64,000 nt of DNA from Domibacillus sp. PGB-M46 (GTDB lineage Bacteria > Bacillota > Bacilli > Bacillales > Domibacillaceae). The notes below the pieces were generated by a model. That model worked only from the letters and a program-made list of their open reading frames with translations, did not search any database and was not told the origin of the DNA. The stretch lies in contig NZ_JAKGCR010000011.1 in assembly GCF_022668875.1 (NCBI RefSeq), forward strand, positions 57,377 to 121,376. Reading direction: 5' to 3'. The translations under genes were made by a program, and so were the position numbers. Every line of letters begins with the position of its first letter. Positions within the stretch are counted from its first letter, which is position 1. Below, piece by piece: positions 18,773-29,705 of the stretch.

Positions 18773-20332
18773 ATGGAACCCATTACAATCATCTCCATTT
18801 TGCTTGGCCTTATCATTGGTGTCGTTGTTGGCTATTTTGTAAGAAAATCAATTGCCGAATCAAAAATCGCAGGCGCGCTCAGCGTTGCTGACCAGATTGT
18901 TGAAGATGCAAAGCGGGAAGCGGAAGCGTCGAAAAAAGAAGCTCTTTTAGAGGCAAAAGATGAAATTCATAAATTGCGCACGGAAACAGAGCATGAACTC
19001 CGTGAAAGACGAAATGAATTGCAAAAACAGGAAAACCGCCTCCTTCAAAAAGAAGAAAACCTTGATCGAAAGGATGAATCCCTGAATAAACGGGAAGAAA
19101 CTCTTGAAAACAAAGAGGCATCGTTAAACACAAGACAACAACATATTGAAGAGATGGACAGCAAAGTGGATGAGATGGTGAAAAAGCAGCAATCCGAGCT
19201 TGAGCGAATTTCCGCTCTGACACGTGAAGATGCACGCTCCATCATTTTAGAACGGACGGAACAGGAATTATCCCACGATATTGCAATCATGGTGAAAGAA
19301 AATGAACAACGTGCGAAGGAAGAATCCGATAAAAAAGCACGTGAAGTACTATCACTTGCCATCCAGCGCTGTGCAGCTGACCATGTGGCAGAAACGACCG
19401 TATCCGTCGTTTCACTGCCAAATGATGAAATGAAAGGGCGCATTATCGGGCGCGAGGGGCGGAATATCCGTACACTTGAAACACTTACCGGTATCGATTT
19501 AATTATCGATGATACGCCTGAAGCGGTCATCCTTTCCGGCTTTGATCCAATTCGCCGTGAAACGGCCCGCATTGCGCTGGAGAAATTGGTGCAGGATGGG
19601 CGTATTCATCCGGCGCGTATCGAAGAAATGGTCGATAAAGCCCGGCGTGAATTGGATGAGCATATTCGTGAAATTGGCGAACAAACCACATTTGATGTCG
19701 GCGTCCATGGATTGCATCCAGATCTCATCAAAATTCTCGGCCGCTTGAAATACCGGACAAGCTATGGACAGAATGTACTGAAACACTCGATCGAAGTGGC
19801 TTATCTTTCCGGCTTACTGGCAGCGGAACTTGGCGAAGATGAAACACTTGCCCGCCGAGCAGGCTTGCTTCATGACATCGGTAAAGCAGTCGATCATGAA
19901 GTGGAAGGCAGCCACGTTGAAATCGGCGTAGAACTTGGTCAAAAATACAAAGAACATCCTGTTGTCATCAACAGCATTGCTTCTCACCACGGTGACACAG
20001 AGCCAACATCTGTTATTGCCGTTCTTGTTGCAGCAGCAGATGCCTTGTCTGCCGCGCGACCGGGTGCACGAAGTGAAACACTTGAAAATTACATCCGTCG
20101 TTTGGAAAAACTGGAAGAAATTTCAGAGTCATACGATGGTGTTGAAAAATCATTTGCCATTCAAGCCGGACGCGAAGTGCGGATCATGGTAAAACCGGAG
20201 CAAATTGATGATTTGCAGGCTCACCGTCTTGCACGCGATATTCGCAAACGAATTGAAGGGGAGCTCGATTATCCGGGCCATATTAAAGTAACCGTTATTC
20301 GTGAAACGAGAGCAGTTGAATACGCAAAATAA
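18773..20332 (+). CDS. rny: Ribonuclease Y
   Basis: A 519-residue membrane-anchored endoribonuclease that starts mRNA decay in Bacillus. An N-terminal transmembrane helix ([17 protein letters not shown]) is followed by a long coiled coil (about residues 30-200). A KH domain carries [15 protein letters not shown], and an HD domain carries the metal motif HDIGKA and HHGD. The sequence is near-identical in layout and length to B. subtilis YmdA (520). Two adjacent ATGs exist; 18773 has the better spacing from GGAGG. A terminator follows. Confidence 0.96.
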   Translation: MEPITIISILLGLIIGVVVGYFVRKSIAESKIAGALSVADQIVEDAKREAEASKKEALLEAKDEIHKLRTETEHELRERRNELQKQENRLLQKEENLDRKDESLNKREETLENKEASLNTRQQHIEEMDSKVDEMVKKQQSELERISALTREDARSIILERTEQELSHDIAIMVKENEQRAKEESDKKAREVLSLAIQRCAADHVAETTVSVVSLPNDEMKGRIIGREGRNIRTLETLTGIDLIIDDTPEAVILSGFDPIRRETARIALEKLVQDGRIHPARIEEMVDKARRELDEHIREIGEQTTFDVGVHGLHPDLIKILGRLKYRTSYGQNVLKHSIEVAYLSGLLAAELGEDETLARRAGLLHDIGKAVDHEVEGSHVEIGVELGQKYKEHPVVINSIASHHGDTEPTSVIAVLVAAADALSAARPGARSETLENYIRRLEKLEEISESYDGVEKSFAIQAGREVRIMVKPEQIDDLQAHRLARDIRKRIEGELDYPGHIKVTVIRETRAVEYAK

Positions 20333-20372
20333 GTGAAAGCGGTGTGCGAAAATCACACCGCTTTTCTTTTTT
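20333..20372 (+). terminator. rny terminator
   Basis: AAAGCGGTGTG / CACACCGCTTT stem followed by TCTTTTTT. Confidence 0.92.
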
Positions 20373-20395
20373 AACAGGAAGAAAGAAGGAGAAAT

Positions 20396-21196
20396 ATGGA
20401 TTTATTATTTGTTGGGGACGTTGTCGGCTCCCCGGGACGCGATATGGTAAGTGAGTACGTGCCGAAATTAAAGAAAAAGTACCGGCCGGCTATTACCATC
20501 ATTAACGGTGAAAATGCAGCGGCGGGACGCGGCATTACAGAAAAGATTTATAAAACCTTTATGCAGGATGGTGCCAACGTCGTCACACTCGGCAACCATG
20601 CATGGGACAATCGGGATATATTTGATTTTATTGATGGGGCAAAATGGCTCGTCCGTCCGGCGAACTTTCCAGCATCCGTTCCTGGAAAAGGGATTGCTTA
20701 TGTGCCGGCCGGTGAATTCGAAGTAGCAGTTATTAATTTACAAGGCCGCGTATTTATGAATGATCTGGACTGCCCGTTTCAAAAAGCTGACCAGCTTGTA
20801 GAAGAAGCAAGAAAGCGGACGCCGTTTATTTTTGTTGATTTTCATGCGGAAACAACAAGTGAGAAACAGGCAATGGGCTGGTTTTTAGATGGACGGGTAA
20901 CCGCTGTTGTCGGCACACATACACATGTACAGACAGCAGACAACCGGGTGCTGCCAGGCGGAACCGCTTATTTAACAGATGTAGGCATGACAGGGCCGTA
21001 TGACGGGATTTTAGGCATGGAAAGAGAAACGATTATCCAAAAGTTTCAAAACCAGCTCCCGGCCCGATTCGAGGTGCCAAAAGAAGGACGCACCCAATTA
21101 TCAGCATGTCTCATTCAAACAGACCGGAAAACAGGACGTGCCAAGTCGATAGAGCGTATTTTAATTAACGATGACCACCCTTTTCACGATTATTGA
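20396..21196 (+). CDS. ymdB: YmdB family metallophosphoesterase
   Basis: A 266-residue cytoplasmic phosphodiesterase acting on 2',3'-cyclic nucleotides. In B. subtilis it affects biofilm/motility choice and RNA turnover. Metal-binding motifs are in order: GDVVGSPGRD (residues 7-16), INGENAAAGRG, LGNHAWDN, DFHAETTSEK and VGTHTHVQTAD. It follows rny as in B. subtilis. The ATG has a strong AAGGAG upstream. Confidence 0.94.
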   Translation: MDLLFVGDVVGSPGRDMVSEYVPKLKKKYRPAITIINGENAAAGRGITEKIYKTFMQDGANVVTLGNHAWDNRDIFDFIDGAKWLVRPANFPASVPGKGIAYVPAGEFEVAVINLQGRVFMNDLDCPFQKADQLVEEARKRTPFIFVDFHAETTSEKQAMGWFLDGRVTAVVGTHTHVQTADNRVLPGGTAYLTDVGMTGPYDGILGMERETIIQKFQNQLPARFEVPKEGRTQLSACLIQTDRKTGRAKSIERILINDDHPFHDY

Positions 21197-21263
21197 TTCA
21201 TAGCCCTTCTTCCTTTGAATATATATGAAAGACGAATGGAGGCTTTAGAAGGGGGATTAGGGA

Positions 21264-21524
21264 ATGGATGTGTTAAAAGTATCATCAAAATCAAACCCGA
21301 ATTCGGTCGCGGGTGCGCTGGCCGGAACCATGCGGGAAAAAGGCAGTGCAGAAATACAAGCCGTCGGAGCAGGCGCCTTGAACCAGGCGGTTAAAGCAGT
21401 CGCTATTGCGAGAGGATTTGTCGCACCCGGCGGCATCGATCTGATTTGTATCCCCGCTTTTACAAGTATTGTAATCGCAGGAGAAGCGCGAACGGCAATG
21501 AAATTAATTGTCCAATCCCGATAA
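21264..21524 (+). CDS. spoVS: Stage V sporulation protein S
   Basis: An 86-residue protein, the exact length of Bacillus SpoVS, with the Alba-like family sequence VLKVSSKSNPNSVAGALAG and VAIARGFVAPGGIDL. SpoVS affects spore coat assembly and septation timing. It is preceded by a GGGGGATT ribosome binding region and followed by its own terminator. Confidence 0.96.
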   Translation: MDVLKVSSKSNPNSVAGALAGTMREKGSAEIQAVGAGALNQAVKAVAIARGFVAPGGIDLICIPAFTSIVIAGEARTAMKLIVQSR

Positions 21525-21532
21525 GCATTCCA

Positions 21533-21562
21533 GCCATTTGGCTGGAATGCTTTTTTAAGTGG
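21533..21562 (+). terminator. spoVS terminator
   Basis: Perfect AGCATTCCAGCC / GGCTGGAATGCT stem, ATTT loop, six T. Confidence 0.95.
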
Positions 21563-21701
21563 AGCCCCCTTAGACACCATAAAACACACAAAAAGACATT
21601 TTTTACTGATGAAGCATTCGTATAGTGATTTAAGTTTAAAAGTGATACACTAGGAGAAGCAGAAAATTGATGGGGTCATATTTAAAGGAGTGTTAGAAAC
21701 A

Positions 21702-23444
21702 ATGGCAGAGCAGCTTTCTTGGAAAGTGGGAGGACAGCAAGGGGAAGGAATTGAAAGTACAGGTGAAATTTTCTCAATGGCGTTAAACCGCCTCGGATAC
21801 TACCTCTACGGGTACCGCCACTTTTCATCTCGTATTAAAGGCGGACATACAAACAATAAAATTCGTGTCAGCACGAAAAAAGTAAGCTCGGTCGCAGATG
21901 ACCTTGATATATTGGTGGCTTTTGACCAGGAAACGATTGATGTGAATTACCGCGAGCTTCATGCAAACGGGATTATCATTGCGGATACGAAGTTTAAACC
22001 GGTCAAGCCGGATGACACAGAAGCTGGTTTTTATGCGGTTCCATTCACCGAAATCGCAACGGAGCTTGGCACCTCACTGATGAAAAACATGGTGGCTGTT
22101 GGTGCTACATGTGCCGTTATTAACCTCGACGTTTCTGTGTTTCTCGGGGTCGTAGAAGAGATTTTTGGCCGCAAAGGTGAAACCGTCGTTCAAAAAAATA
22201 TGGAAGCTATACAGCATGGCTATGCGTACATGAAAGAACAGCTTGACGGTGGGACAAGCGCTCTTCAGCTTCCTCCGGCAGATGGACAGAAGCGGATGTT
22301 TATGATCGGCAACGATGCAATAGCGCTTGGTGCGCTTGCAGCAGGTGTACGCTTAATGGCAGCTTATCCGATTACACCCGCCTCGGAAATTATGGAATAT
22401 TTAATTAAAAAATTACCGAAAGTCGGCGGCACCGTTATTCAAACGGAAGATGAAATTGCAGCTGCGACGATGGCAATCGGCGCTAACTACGGCGGTATCC
22501 GATCCTTTACGGCATCAGCCGGTCCGGGACTGTCTCTTATGATGGAAGCCATTGGCTTATCCGGCATGACGGAAACGCCGCTTGTCGTCGTTGATACACA
22601 GCGCGGCGGTCCGTCAACAGGACTTCCAACAAAGCAGGAGCAGTCTGATTTAATGGCAATGATTTATGGAACACATGGTGAAATTCCAAAAGTGGTAATC
22701 GCGCCGGGAACGGCAGAAGAAGGATTTTACGATACAGTAGAAGCGTTCAACATTGCTGAGGAGTATCAGGTGCCAGTAATTGTCCTGTCTGACCTGCAGC
22801 TTTCACTTGGCAAACACACGGTGGAGCCGCTCGATTACAGCCGGGTGAACATTCGCCGCGGCAAACTGGTAAAAGAGGGCATTGCGCCGCGCGAAGATAA
22901 ATCTTATTTTAAACGGTATGAAGTCACACAAGACGGTGTATCCCCACGGGTGATTCCAGGCGTTGTCGGCGGGATTCATCACGTAACCGGGGTTGAGCAT
23001 GATGAAACAGGCAAGCCGTCCGAGTCGCCGGCTAACCGGAACGCACAAATGGACAAGCGTATGAGGAAACTCGAAAACCTGCCACATGTGTTCCCGAACC
23101 CTGTTTATAAAAATGCCAAGCATGCAGAAGCAGACCTTTTATTGATTGGCTTTAATTCTACCGGCGGTGCGATTGAAGAAGCGATGGAGCGTCTTGAAGC
23201 GGACGGCATCAAAGTAAACCATGCGCGCATCCGGTTGATCCACCCGTTCCCGACAGATGAAATTCTGCCGCTTATTGAGTCGGCAAAAAAGGTCGCAGTT
23301 GTAGAAAACAACGCGACAGGCCAGCTGGCTAGTATTATTAAAATGAACGCCGGCTACCCGCATAAAATTAAAAGCATCTTGAAATATGACGGTAATCCAT
23401 TCCAGCCGCATCATATTGTTGAAAACAGCAAGGAGCTGATTTAA
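21702..23444 (+). CDS. korA: 2-oxoacid:ferredoxin oxidoreductase, fused gamma-alpha subunit
   Basis: A 580-residue protein combining the gamma domain (about residues 1-185, WKVGGQQGEGIESTGEIFS) with the alpha (PFOR domain I/II) part (from about 200, LMAAYPITPASEIMEYL, TASAGPGLSLMMEAIGLSGM). With KorB it oxidatively decarboxylates 2-oxoglutarate or another 2-oxoacid to an acyl-CoA and reduces ferredoxin. The exact substrate cannot be read. I chose ATG 21702, 11 nt after AAAGGAG; the GTG at 21690 lies within that site. B. subtilis has tdh/kbl here instead. Confidence 0.9.
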   Translation: MAEQLSWKVGGQQGEGIESTGEIFSMALNRLGYYLYGYRHFSSRIKGGHTNNKIRVSTKKVSSVADDLDILVAFDQETIDVNYRELHANGIIIADTKFKPVKPDDTEAGFYAVPFTEIATELGTSLMKNMVAVGATCAVINLDVSVFLGVVEEIFGRKGETVVQKNMEAIQHGYAYMKEQLDGGTSALQLPPADGQKRMFMIGNDAIALGALAAGVRLMAAYPITPASEIMEYLIKKLPKVGGTVIQTEDEIAAATMAIGANYGGIRSFTASAGPGLSLMMEAIGLSGMTETPLVVVDTQRGGPSTGLPTKQEQSDLMAMIYGTHGEIPKVVIAPGTAEEGFYDTVEAFNIAEEYQVPVIVLSDLQLSLGKHTVEPLDYSRVNIRRGKLVKEGIAPREDKSYFKRYEVTQDGVSPRVIPGVVGGIHHVTGVEHDETGKPSESPANRNAQMDKRMRKLENLPHVFPNPVYKNAKHAEADLLLIGFNSTGGAIEEAMERLEADGIKVNHARIRLIHPFPTDEILPLIESAKKVAVVENNATGQLASIIKMNAGYPHKIKSILKYDGNPFQPHHIVENSKELI

Positions 23445-23446
23445 TC

Positions 23447-24328
23447 ATGGCAACAGCAACAACTACAACATTTAAAGATTTCCGTAACAGCGTGAAGCCT
23501 AACTGGTGCCCCGGCTGTGGTGACTTCTCCGTGCAGGCGGCTATTCAGCGCGCGGCAGCCAATGTGGGGTTAACGCCCGAAAAACTAGCGGTTATTTCCG
23601 GGATCGGCTGCTCCGGCCGAATTTCCGGTTACATTAATTCGTATGGACTTCATGGCATTCACGGCCGGGCGCTTCCGATTGCGCAAGGTGTGAAAATGGC
23701 CAATAAAGATTTGACAGTTATCGCATCCGGCGGTGACGGCGATGGATTTGCGATTGGAATGGGGCATACCATTCATGCGATGCGCCGCAACATCGATTTA
23801 ACGTATATCGTTATGGACAACCAAATTTACGGATTAACAAAAGGCCAGACTTCTCCGCGTTCAGCGGCCGGCTTTAAAACAAAATCAACACCGCTTGGTG
23901 CGATTGAGCAGACATTGTCACCGATGCAGCTGGCGGTTACAACAGGTGCTACGTTCGTGGCGCAAAGCTTTTCAACGGATTTAAAAGATTTAACAGCCAT
24001 CATTGAAGCGGGTATTAACCATAAAGGTTTTTCTATTATTAACGTGTTCAGCCCATGTGTAACATATAATAAAGTGAACACGTATGACTGGTTCAAAGAA
24101 AACTTAACAAAGCTTTCGACAATTGAAGGCTACGATCCGTCTGACCGCCAGGCTGCGATGAATACACTGATGCAGCACGACGACCTGGTAACAGGCATTA
24201 TTTATCAGGATACAGAGCGTCCATCCTACCAGGAGCTCGTTGAAGGCTACGCGGAAACGCCGCTCACTGAAGCGGATCTGGATCTTGGAGAAGAAACATT
24301 TAAGAAGCTTGTTGAAGAATTTATGTAA
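23447..24328 (+). CDS. korB: 2-oxoacid:ferredoxin oxidoreductase, beta subunit
   Basis: A 293-residue thiamine-diphosphate-binding subunit. The cysteine motif WCPGCGDF near the N-terminus and a further Cys in IGCSGR indicate a 4Fe-4S cluster site. The TPP motif runs from GDGDGFAIGMGHTIHA to DNQIYGLTKGQ. It begins 2 nt after korA, and no separate ferredoxin-like delta subunit gene is present. A terminator follows. Confidence 0.92.
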   Translation: MATATTTTFKDFRNSVKPNWCPGCGDFSVQAAIQRAAANVGLTPEKLAVISGIGCSGRISGYINSYGLHGIHGRALPIAQGVKMANKDLTVIASGGDGDGFAIGMGHTIHAMRRNIDLTYIVMDNQIYGLTKGQTSPRSAAGFKTKSTPLGAIEQTLSPMQLAVTTGATFVAQSFSTDLKDLTAIIEAGINHKGFSIINVFSPCVTYNKVNTYDWFKENLTKLSTIEGYDPSDRQAAMNTLMQHDDLVTGIIYQDTERPSYQELVEGYAETPLTEADLDLGEETFKKLVEEFM

Positions 24329-24336
24329 GATTTATG

Positions 24337-24366
24337 GCGCAGAGAAGAAATCTCTGTGCTTTTTCT
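24337..24366 (+). terminator. korAB terminator
   Basis: GCGCAGAG / CTCTGTGC stem with an AAGAAAT loop and TTTTTC. Confidence 0.82.
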
Positions 24367-24450
24367 GTGCCTTGCTTGAGTGCGGTCTTTGAACGGTATA
24401 TACTTAAGGAATGTGCACGATAGTTTGAAAGATCGGAAAGGGGATTCACC

Positions 24451-25986
24451 ATGAACGAAGAACAACGAAAAAATAGCGAGCAGGCCCGTCCATCGGACAA
24501 AAAATCCGTTAAGGACTACAGCCAGTATTTCCAATCTGTTTACACGCCGCCTTCTTTAAAAGACGCTAAAAAGCGCGGGAAAGAAGAAGTAGCGTATCAC
24601 AATGATTTTAAAATCGACGAGCGTTTTCAAGGGATGGGCAATGGCAAAAACTTTTATATCCGTACGTACGGATGTCAAATGAATGCGCACGACACGGAAG
24701 TCATGGCGGGTATTTTTATGGCACTCGGCTACAATGCGGTGGAAACACCGGAAGAAGCAGATGTTATTTTACTGAATACATGTGCCATCCGTGAAAACGC
24801 AGAAAACAAAGTGTTTGGTGAGATCGGGTTCCTGAAACATTTAAAGCGGGATAACCCGAACCTGCTTCTCGGCGTATGCGGCTGTATGTCCCAGGAAGAA
24901 TCCGTAGTAAACAAAATTTTAAAATCGTATCATCATGTGGATATGATTTTCGGTACACACAATATTCACCGTCTGCCGGAAATCCTAAACGAAGCCTACA
25001 TGTCCAAAGAAATGGTTATAGAAGTATGGTCTAAAGAAGGAGACGTAATTGAAAACCTTCCAAAGGTACGCCAGGGCAATGTAAAAGCCTGGGTAAACAT
25101 TATGTACGGCTGTGACAAGTTCTGCACGTACTGTATCGTGCCGTATACACGCGGAAAAGAACGGAGCCGCCGTCCGGAAGAAATTATCCAGGAGGTACGA
25201 CAGCTTGCGGCGCAGGGCTACCAGGAAGTGATGCTGCTTGGCCAAAACGTAAACGCCTATGGAAAAGACTTTGCTGACATGGAATACCGCCTGGGAGACT
25301 TAATGGATGAAATCCGTCAGATCGGCATTCCGCGTGTACGCTTTACAACAAGCCATCCGCGTGATTTTGACGACCATTTAATCGAGGTGCTCGCTAAAGG
25401 CGGCAACTTGATGGATCATATCCATCTGCCGGTGCAAAGCGGTTCAACGGATATCCTCAAGATCATGGCCCGTAAATACACACGCGAGCAGTTTTTAGAG
25501 CTTGTGCGTAAAATCAAAGCAGCGATGCCGGACGTAGCACTGACAACCGATATTATTGTCGGCTATCCGAACGAAACCGAAGAACAATTCGAAGAAACAA
25601 TGTCGCTTTATCGTGAAGTCGGCTTTGAAATGGCGTATACGTACTTGTATTCACCGCGTGAAGGCACGCCGGCTGCAAAAATGGTTGATAATGTGCCGAT
25701 GGACGTGAAAAAAGCGCGTTTGCAACGGTTAAATGCGCTTGTGAACGAACTGTCTAATGAGTCCATGAAGCAGTATAAAGGCCAAATCGTTGAAGTACTC
25801 ATTGAAGGAGAGAGCAAGAAAAATCCGGATGTTCTTGCCGGCTACACATCTAAGAACAAGCTTGTAAACGTAAAAGCACCAAAATCGGCCATCGGAAAAA
25901 TTATTCCGGTGCGTATTACGGAAACAAAATCATGGTCAATGGACGGGGAAGCGGTAGAAATCGAAAATATGGCCGAGGTGAACTAA
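24451..25986 (+). CDS. miaB: tRNA-2-methylthio-N6-dimethylallyladenosine synthase MiaB
   Basis: A 511-residue radical-SAM methylthiotransferase that adds the 2-methylthio group to i6A37 of tRNAs. The N-terminal UPF0004 domain has its three cysteines ([26 protein letters not shown]). The radical SAM motif CDKFCTYC lies near residue 220, and a C-terminal TRAM domain follows. It works on the product of MiaA, encoded downstream at 37.3 kb. It sits two bases before ricA, as in Bacillus. Confidence 0.96.
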   Translation: MNEEQRKNSEQARPSDKKSVKDYSQYFQSVYTPPSLKDAKKRGKEEVAYHNDFKIDERFQGMGNGKNFYIRTYGCQMNAHDTEVMAGIFMALGYNAVETPEEADVILLNTCAIRENAENKVFGEIGFLKHLKRDNPNLLLGVCGCMSQEESVVNKILKSYHHVDMIFGTHNIHRLPEILNEAYMSKEMVIEVWSKEGDVIENLPKVRQGNVKAWVNIMYGCDKFCTYCIVPYTRGKERSRRPEEIIQEVRQLAAQGYQEVMLLGQNVNAYGKDFADMEYRLGDLMDEIRQIGIPRVRFTTSHPRDFDDHLIEVLAKGGNLMDHIHLPVQSGSTDILKIMARKYTREQFLELVRKIKAAMPDVALTTDIIVGYPNETEEQFEETMSLYREVGFEMAYTYLYSPREGTPAAKMVDNVPMDVKKARLQRLNALVNELSNESMKQYKGQIVEVLIEGESKKNPDVLAGYTSKNKLVNVKAPKSAIGKIIPVRITETKSWSMDGEAVEIENMAEVN

Positions 25987-25987
25987 A

Positions 25988-26425
25988 ATGGAGAAAACCA
26001 TTTACACAAAAGACGAGATTATTGCCAAAGCAACAGAACTCGCCAATATGATTTCGGCTACGGAAGAAGTGGCGTTTTTTAAACAGGCAGAAGCCAAAAT
26101 CCACGAAAACCAGAAGCTCCGTGAAAAAATGGCGGGTTTAAAAAGCCTGCAAAAGCAAGCTGTTAATTTCCAGCACTATAAAAAAGCAGAAGCGCTGAAA
26201 ACAACAGAAGAAAAAATTGCTAAAATTGAGCAGGAGCTTGATGAAATGCCGATCGTGCAGCAATTCAAGCAGTCACAGACAGATGTAAATGCCATTTTAC
26301 AGATGGTTGCGACTGCCATCTCCAATAAAGTGACCGACAATATTATTATGGAAACAGGCGGCGACCTGCTCCGTGGTGAAACAGGCGCCCAGGTAAGGAA
26401 CCGCCCGCCAGGCAGCTGCTCGTAA
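25988..26425 (+). CDS. ricA: RicA (YmcA), subunit of the Y-complex RNase Y adaptor
   Basis: A 145-residue YlbF/YmcA-family helical protein. With RicF and RicT it forms an Fe-S-containing complex that directs RNase Y and affects competence, biofilm and sporulation. The C-terminal cysteine thought to take part in cluster binding is present in RNRPPGSCS. It follows miaB with almost no gap, so the two are co-transcribed. A terminator follows. Confidence 0.92.
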   Translation: MEKTIYTKDEIIAKATELANMISATEEVAFFKQAEAKIHENQKLREKMAGLKSLQKQAVNFQHYKKAEALKTTEEKIAKIEQELDEMPIVQQFKQSQTDVNAILQMVATAISNKVTDNIIMETGGDLLRGETGAQVRNRPPGSCS

Positions 26426-26431
26426 AAAAAC

Positions 26432-26460
26432 AATCCTGCCTTTTAGGCGGGATTTTTTTC
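26432..26460 (+). terminator. ricA terminator
   Basis: AATCCTGCC / GGCGGGATT stem, TTTT-A loop, T-run. Confidence 0.9.
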
Positions 26461-26489
26461 AATCTTGGGCACCCGTCTCACTTTCTCTG

Positions 26490-26497
26490 CATACAAT
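26490..26497 (+). promoter_or_regulatory. Possible sigma-E -10 element of cotE
   Basis: CATACAAT matches the sigma-E -10 consensus CATACAnT, 32 bp before the cotE start. The -35 is not convincing. In B. subtilis cotE is transcribed early in the mother cell by sigma-E. Confidence 0.5.
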
Positions 26498-26528
26498 AGG
26501 AAGACCACATCAGAGGAGGGACAACAGA

Positions 26529-27029
26529 TTGAGCCAATTCCGCGAGATCATCACAAAGTCCGTCGTTGCCAAAGGCCGGAAGTATACGCAGTCGCACCAT
26601 GCTGTTCTGCCGCCGAATAAGCCGTCCGGCATTTTAGGGTGCTGGATTATCAACCACGAGTACAAAGCGAAAAAAGCCGGCAATAAAGTAGAAGTATTCG
26701 GCACGTACGAAATCAACGTCTGGTATTCTTATCACAACCACACGAAAACGGCTGTTGTCACGGATAAAGTTGAATACAAAGACGTGTTGAAATTAACGTA
26801 CCGGGATGATGAGTACGACGGAGATGACCATGTTTGGGTAAAAGTGCTGCAGCAGCCAAATTGCCAGGAAGCCGTCATTTCTGACTGCGGTACGAAAATC
26901 AACGTGCAGGCGGAGCGCGAATTGCTTGTAGAAGTCACAGGTGAGACAAAAGTCTGCGTGGCGTTTCATGACTACGAAGATGAATGGGATTGCGAGCGGG
27001 AAACAGCAGAAGAACACCATGACCACTAA
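26529..27029 (+). CDS. cotE: Spore outer-coat morphogenetic protein CotE
   Basis: A 166-residue protein (181 in B. subtilis) that directs outer spore coat assembly. The start [20 protein letters not shown] and the block [15 protein letters not shown] are highly conserved, and the acidic, His-rich end (EEHHDH) is typical. It starts with TTG behind AGAGGAGGG. It stands alone between two terminators. Confidence 0.96.
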   Translation: MSQFREIITKSVVAKGRKYTQSHHAVLPPNKPSGILGCWIINHEYKAKKAGNKVEVFGTYEINVWYSYHNHTKTAVVTDKVEYKDVLKLTYRDDEYDGDDHVWVKVLQQPNCQEAVISDCGTKINVQAERELLVEVTGETKVCVAFHDYEDEWDCERETAEEHHDH

Positions 27030-27037
27030 ATGAGCTG

Positions 27038-27070
27038 GCGGGGAACGAACCGTTTTCCCGCTTTTTTTTC
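27038..27070 (+). terminator. cotE terminator
   Basis: GCGGGGAA / TTTTCCCGC stem followed by eight T. Confidence 0.92.
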
Positions 27071-27114
27071 GTGTGCTATACTATCAGAAGAAGAAAGACA
27101 GAGAGGAATGCGAC

Positions 27115-29694
27115 ATGGCACAATATACTCCAATGATTCAGCAATATTTGCGTGTAAAGGCAGACTACCAAGATGCCTTTTTATTTTTTCGCCTCGGCGA
27201 TTTTTACGAAATGTTTTTTGAGGATGCGTTAAATGCAAGCCAGATACTAGAAATTACTTTGACATCGCGGGACGGCGGCAGTGCAGACCGGATTCCGATG
27301 TGCGGCGTTCCCTATCATTCTGCCAAAGGGTACATAGAGCGGCTGGTCGCAGCAGGCCATAAAGTAGCCATCTGTGAGCAGCGGGAAGATCCGAAGCAGG
27401 CAAAAGGCGTGATCAAACGGGAAGTTGTACAGGTCATTACGCCGGGTACCATGATGGAAGGGTCCGGCATTCAAGAAAAAGAAAATCATTACCTGGCTGT
27501 GTTCGAGCGTTCCGGCAATGACTATGCGGTAGCGGCAGCGGATGTGACAACCGGCGAGTGTAAAACAGCTCTTTTTCCTTCGTTTGATGCGGCTCTTCAT
27601 GAGCTGGCAGCCTACGGGGTAAAGGAAGTGATTACGGACGGTACGCTGGATGAGCCGGAAGCAAAGCAAATGCACGGCCGGCTTGGCGCGGTTCTTTCGG
27701 TAGAGGAAGCGGTGGAAGAAGAGTCATTCAGCCCTCTTTTGGGCCAGCTGACGCACGGACTGCTCCGCCAGGCCTCGGCTCGCTTGTATCATTACCTGCA
27801 CCGGACACAAAAGCGCAGCCTCGACCACCTGCAGCCCGCGGAGCCGTATGAAATTCGCCATTACATGAACATCGATTATTTTTCAAAACGAAATCTAGAG
27901 CTGACAGAAACGATCCGTTCAAAAGGGAAAAAAGGCTCGCTTCTCTGGCTGCTCGATGAAACAAAAACCGCCATGGGCGGGCGTTTACTAAAGCAGTGGA
28001 TTGATCGCCCGCTGCTCGATGAAAAAGAAATCGGACGCCGCCTGGCAGTTGTAGATACGTTTATCAAGGCTTTTTTTGAGCGGGAAGAGCTGCGTGAACA
28101 GCTGAAAGAAGTGTATGATTTAGAGCGGCTTGCCGGCCGGGTCGCTTTTGGCAGTGTTAATGCGCGTGATTTGGTCCAGTTGAAAAAATCACTTGGACAA
28201 ATTCCTTTGCTTGTTCACGTATTAAAACAAATGAATGGAGCCGAGCTGGATAAGCTGGCTGATTCATTGGATCCGTGCGAGGAACTTTTGGACGAGCTTG
28301 AGCAGGCACTTGTGGAAGAGCCTCCTGTCTCGGTAAAAGAAGGCGGCATGATCCGGGACGGGTTCCATGCTCAGCTCGATGAATATAGAGATGCTTCCCG
28401 CAACGGCAAGCAGTGGATCGCGGAACTCGAGCAGCAGGAACGTGCGAAAACAGGCATTAAATCGCTCAAAATCGGCTACAACCGCATTTTTGGCTACTAT
28501 ATTGAAGTAACGAAAGCCAATCTTGGCTTGCTTGAAGAAGGCCGGTATGAGCGCAAGCAGACGCTCGCCAACTGCGAACGCTTTGTCACACCGGAACTGA
28601 AAGAAAAAGAAGCGCTTATTTTAGAAGCAAACGAAAAAATGGTGGAGCTTGAGTATGACCTGTTCTGCGAGCTGCGCGAGCACGTGAAGGGTTTTATTCC
28701 GCGCCTGCAGCTCCTTGCCCGCATAGTGAGTGAAGTAGATGTGCTGCAATGCTTTGCGGCGGTAAGTGAGTCGCGTCGGTTTGTCCGACCGGTGTTTTCA
28801 AAGGAAGGCCGGATGTGGATTAAAGAAGGCCGCCATCCGGTTGTAGAAAAAGTAATGGACGCACAAGGATTTGTGCCGAATGACTGCCATATGGAAGAAG
28901 GCCGGAACGTACTGCTGATTACCGGACCGAATATGTCCGGGAAAAGTACGTATATGCGCCAGACAGCGCTGATTGCCATTTTGGCGCAAATCGGCTGTTA
29001 TGTACCGGCAGATGAAGCGGTGCTGCCGATTTTTGACCAGATATTCACCCGGATCGGTGCAGCGGACGATTTGGTGTCCGGACAAAGTACATTTATGGTT
29101 GAAATGCTTGAAGCGAAGCATGCGATCGTCAGCGCCACAAACCGCTCGCTCATTTTATTTGACGAAATTGGCCGCGGTACATCCACGTATGATGGGATGG
29201 CGCTTGCACAGGCGATGATTGAATATATTCATACAACAATTGGCGCGAAAACACTGTTTTCTACTCATTACCATGAGTTAACAGTGCTGGACCAATCTCT
29301 CGAGCATATGCAAAATGTTCACGTCACTGCAGCGGAACAGGACGGAAAAGTCGTCTTTTTGCACAAAGTAAAAGACGGTGCGGCCGATAAAAGCTACGGC
29401 ATTCATGTAGCGGAGCTGGCTGGCCTTCCTGAAGCGGTGATTTCGCGGGCGTCAACGCTTTTGCACTCTTTAGAAAATCGTGAGGAGCACGATGCGCCGG
29501 CTGCCGCTCACCAGGAAGGACAGCTTTCTTTCTTTGATCAAGCACCTGTTCCAGCTCCGGTTGAGAAGGAGCCAAAGCCGTCCAAGGAAGATCCGTCTAT
29601 TGTTGCCAAGCTGCTCAGCTATGACATTATGGAAATGACGCCGATGGAAGCAATGAATACATTATATGCTCTGCAAAAAGAAGCAAAAAAATGA
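27115..29694 (+). CDS. mutS: DNA mismatch repair protein MutS
   Basis: An 859-residue mismatch sensor. The N-terminal mismatch-binding motif with the wedging Phe ([13 protein letters not shown], near residue 30-45) is present. Connector, lever and clamp domains follow, and then the ABC-type ATPase with Walker [10 protein letters not shown] and [15 protein letters not shown]-terminal tail with a helical [18 protein letters not shown] ends the protein. I chose ATG 27115 behind GAGAGGAA; the upstream ATG at 27073 precedes it. It forms an operon with mutL, 11 nt downstream. Confidence 0.97.
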   Translation: MAQYTPMIQQYLRVKADYQDAFLFFRLGDFYEMFFEDALNASQILEITLTSRDGGSADRIPMCGVPYHSAKGYIERLVAAGHKVAICEQREDPKQAKGVIKREVVQVITPGTMMEGSGIQEKENHYLAVFERSGNDYAVAAADVTTGECKTALFPSFDAALHELAAYGVKEVITDGTLDEPEAKQMHGRLGAVLSVEEAVEEESFSPLLGQLTHGLLRQASARLYHYLHRTQKRSLDHLQPAEPYEIRHYMNIDYFSKRNLELTETIRSKGKKGSLLWLLDETKTAMGGRLLKQWIDRPLLDEKEIGRRLAVVDTFIKAFFEREELREQLKEVYDLERLAGRVAFGSVNARDLVQLKKSLGQIPLLVHVLKQMNGAELDKLADSLDPCEELLDELEQALVEEPPVSVKEGGMIRDGFHAQLDEYRDASRNGKQWIAELEQQERAKTGIKSLKIGYNRIFGYYIEVTKANLGLLEEGRYERKQTLANCERFVTPELKEKEALILEANEKMVELEYDLFCELREHVKGFIPRLQLLARIVSEVDVLQCFAAVSESRRFVRPVFSKEGRMWIKEGRHPVVEKVMDAQGFVPNDCHMEEGRNVLLITGPNMSGKSTYMRQTALIAILAQIGCYVPADEAVLPIFDQIFTRIGAADDLVSGQSTFMVEMLEAKHAIVSATNRSLILFDEIGRGTSTYDGMALAQAMIEYIHTTIGAKTLFSTHYHELTVLDQSLEHMQNVHVTAAEQDGKVVFLHKVKDGAADKSYGIHVAELAGLPEAVISRASTLLHSLENREEHDAPAAAHQEGQLSFFDQAPVPAPVEKEPKPSKEDPSIVAKLLSYDIMEMTPMEAMNTLYALQKEAKK

Positions 29695-29705
29695 GGTGAA
29701 CATAA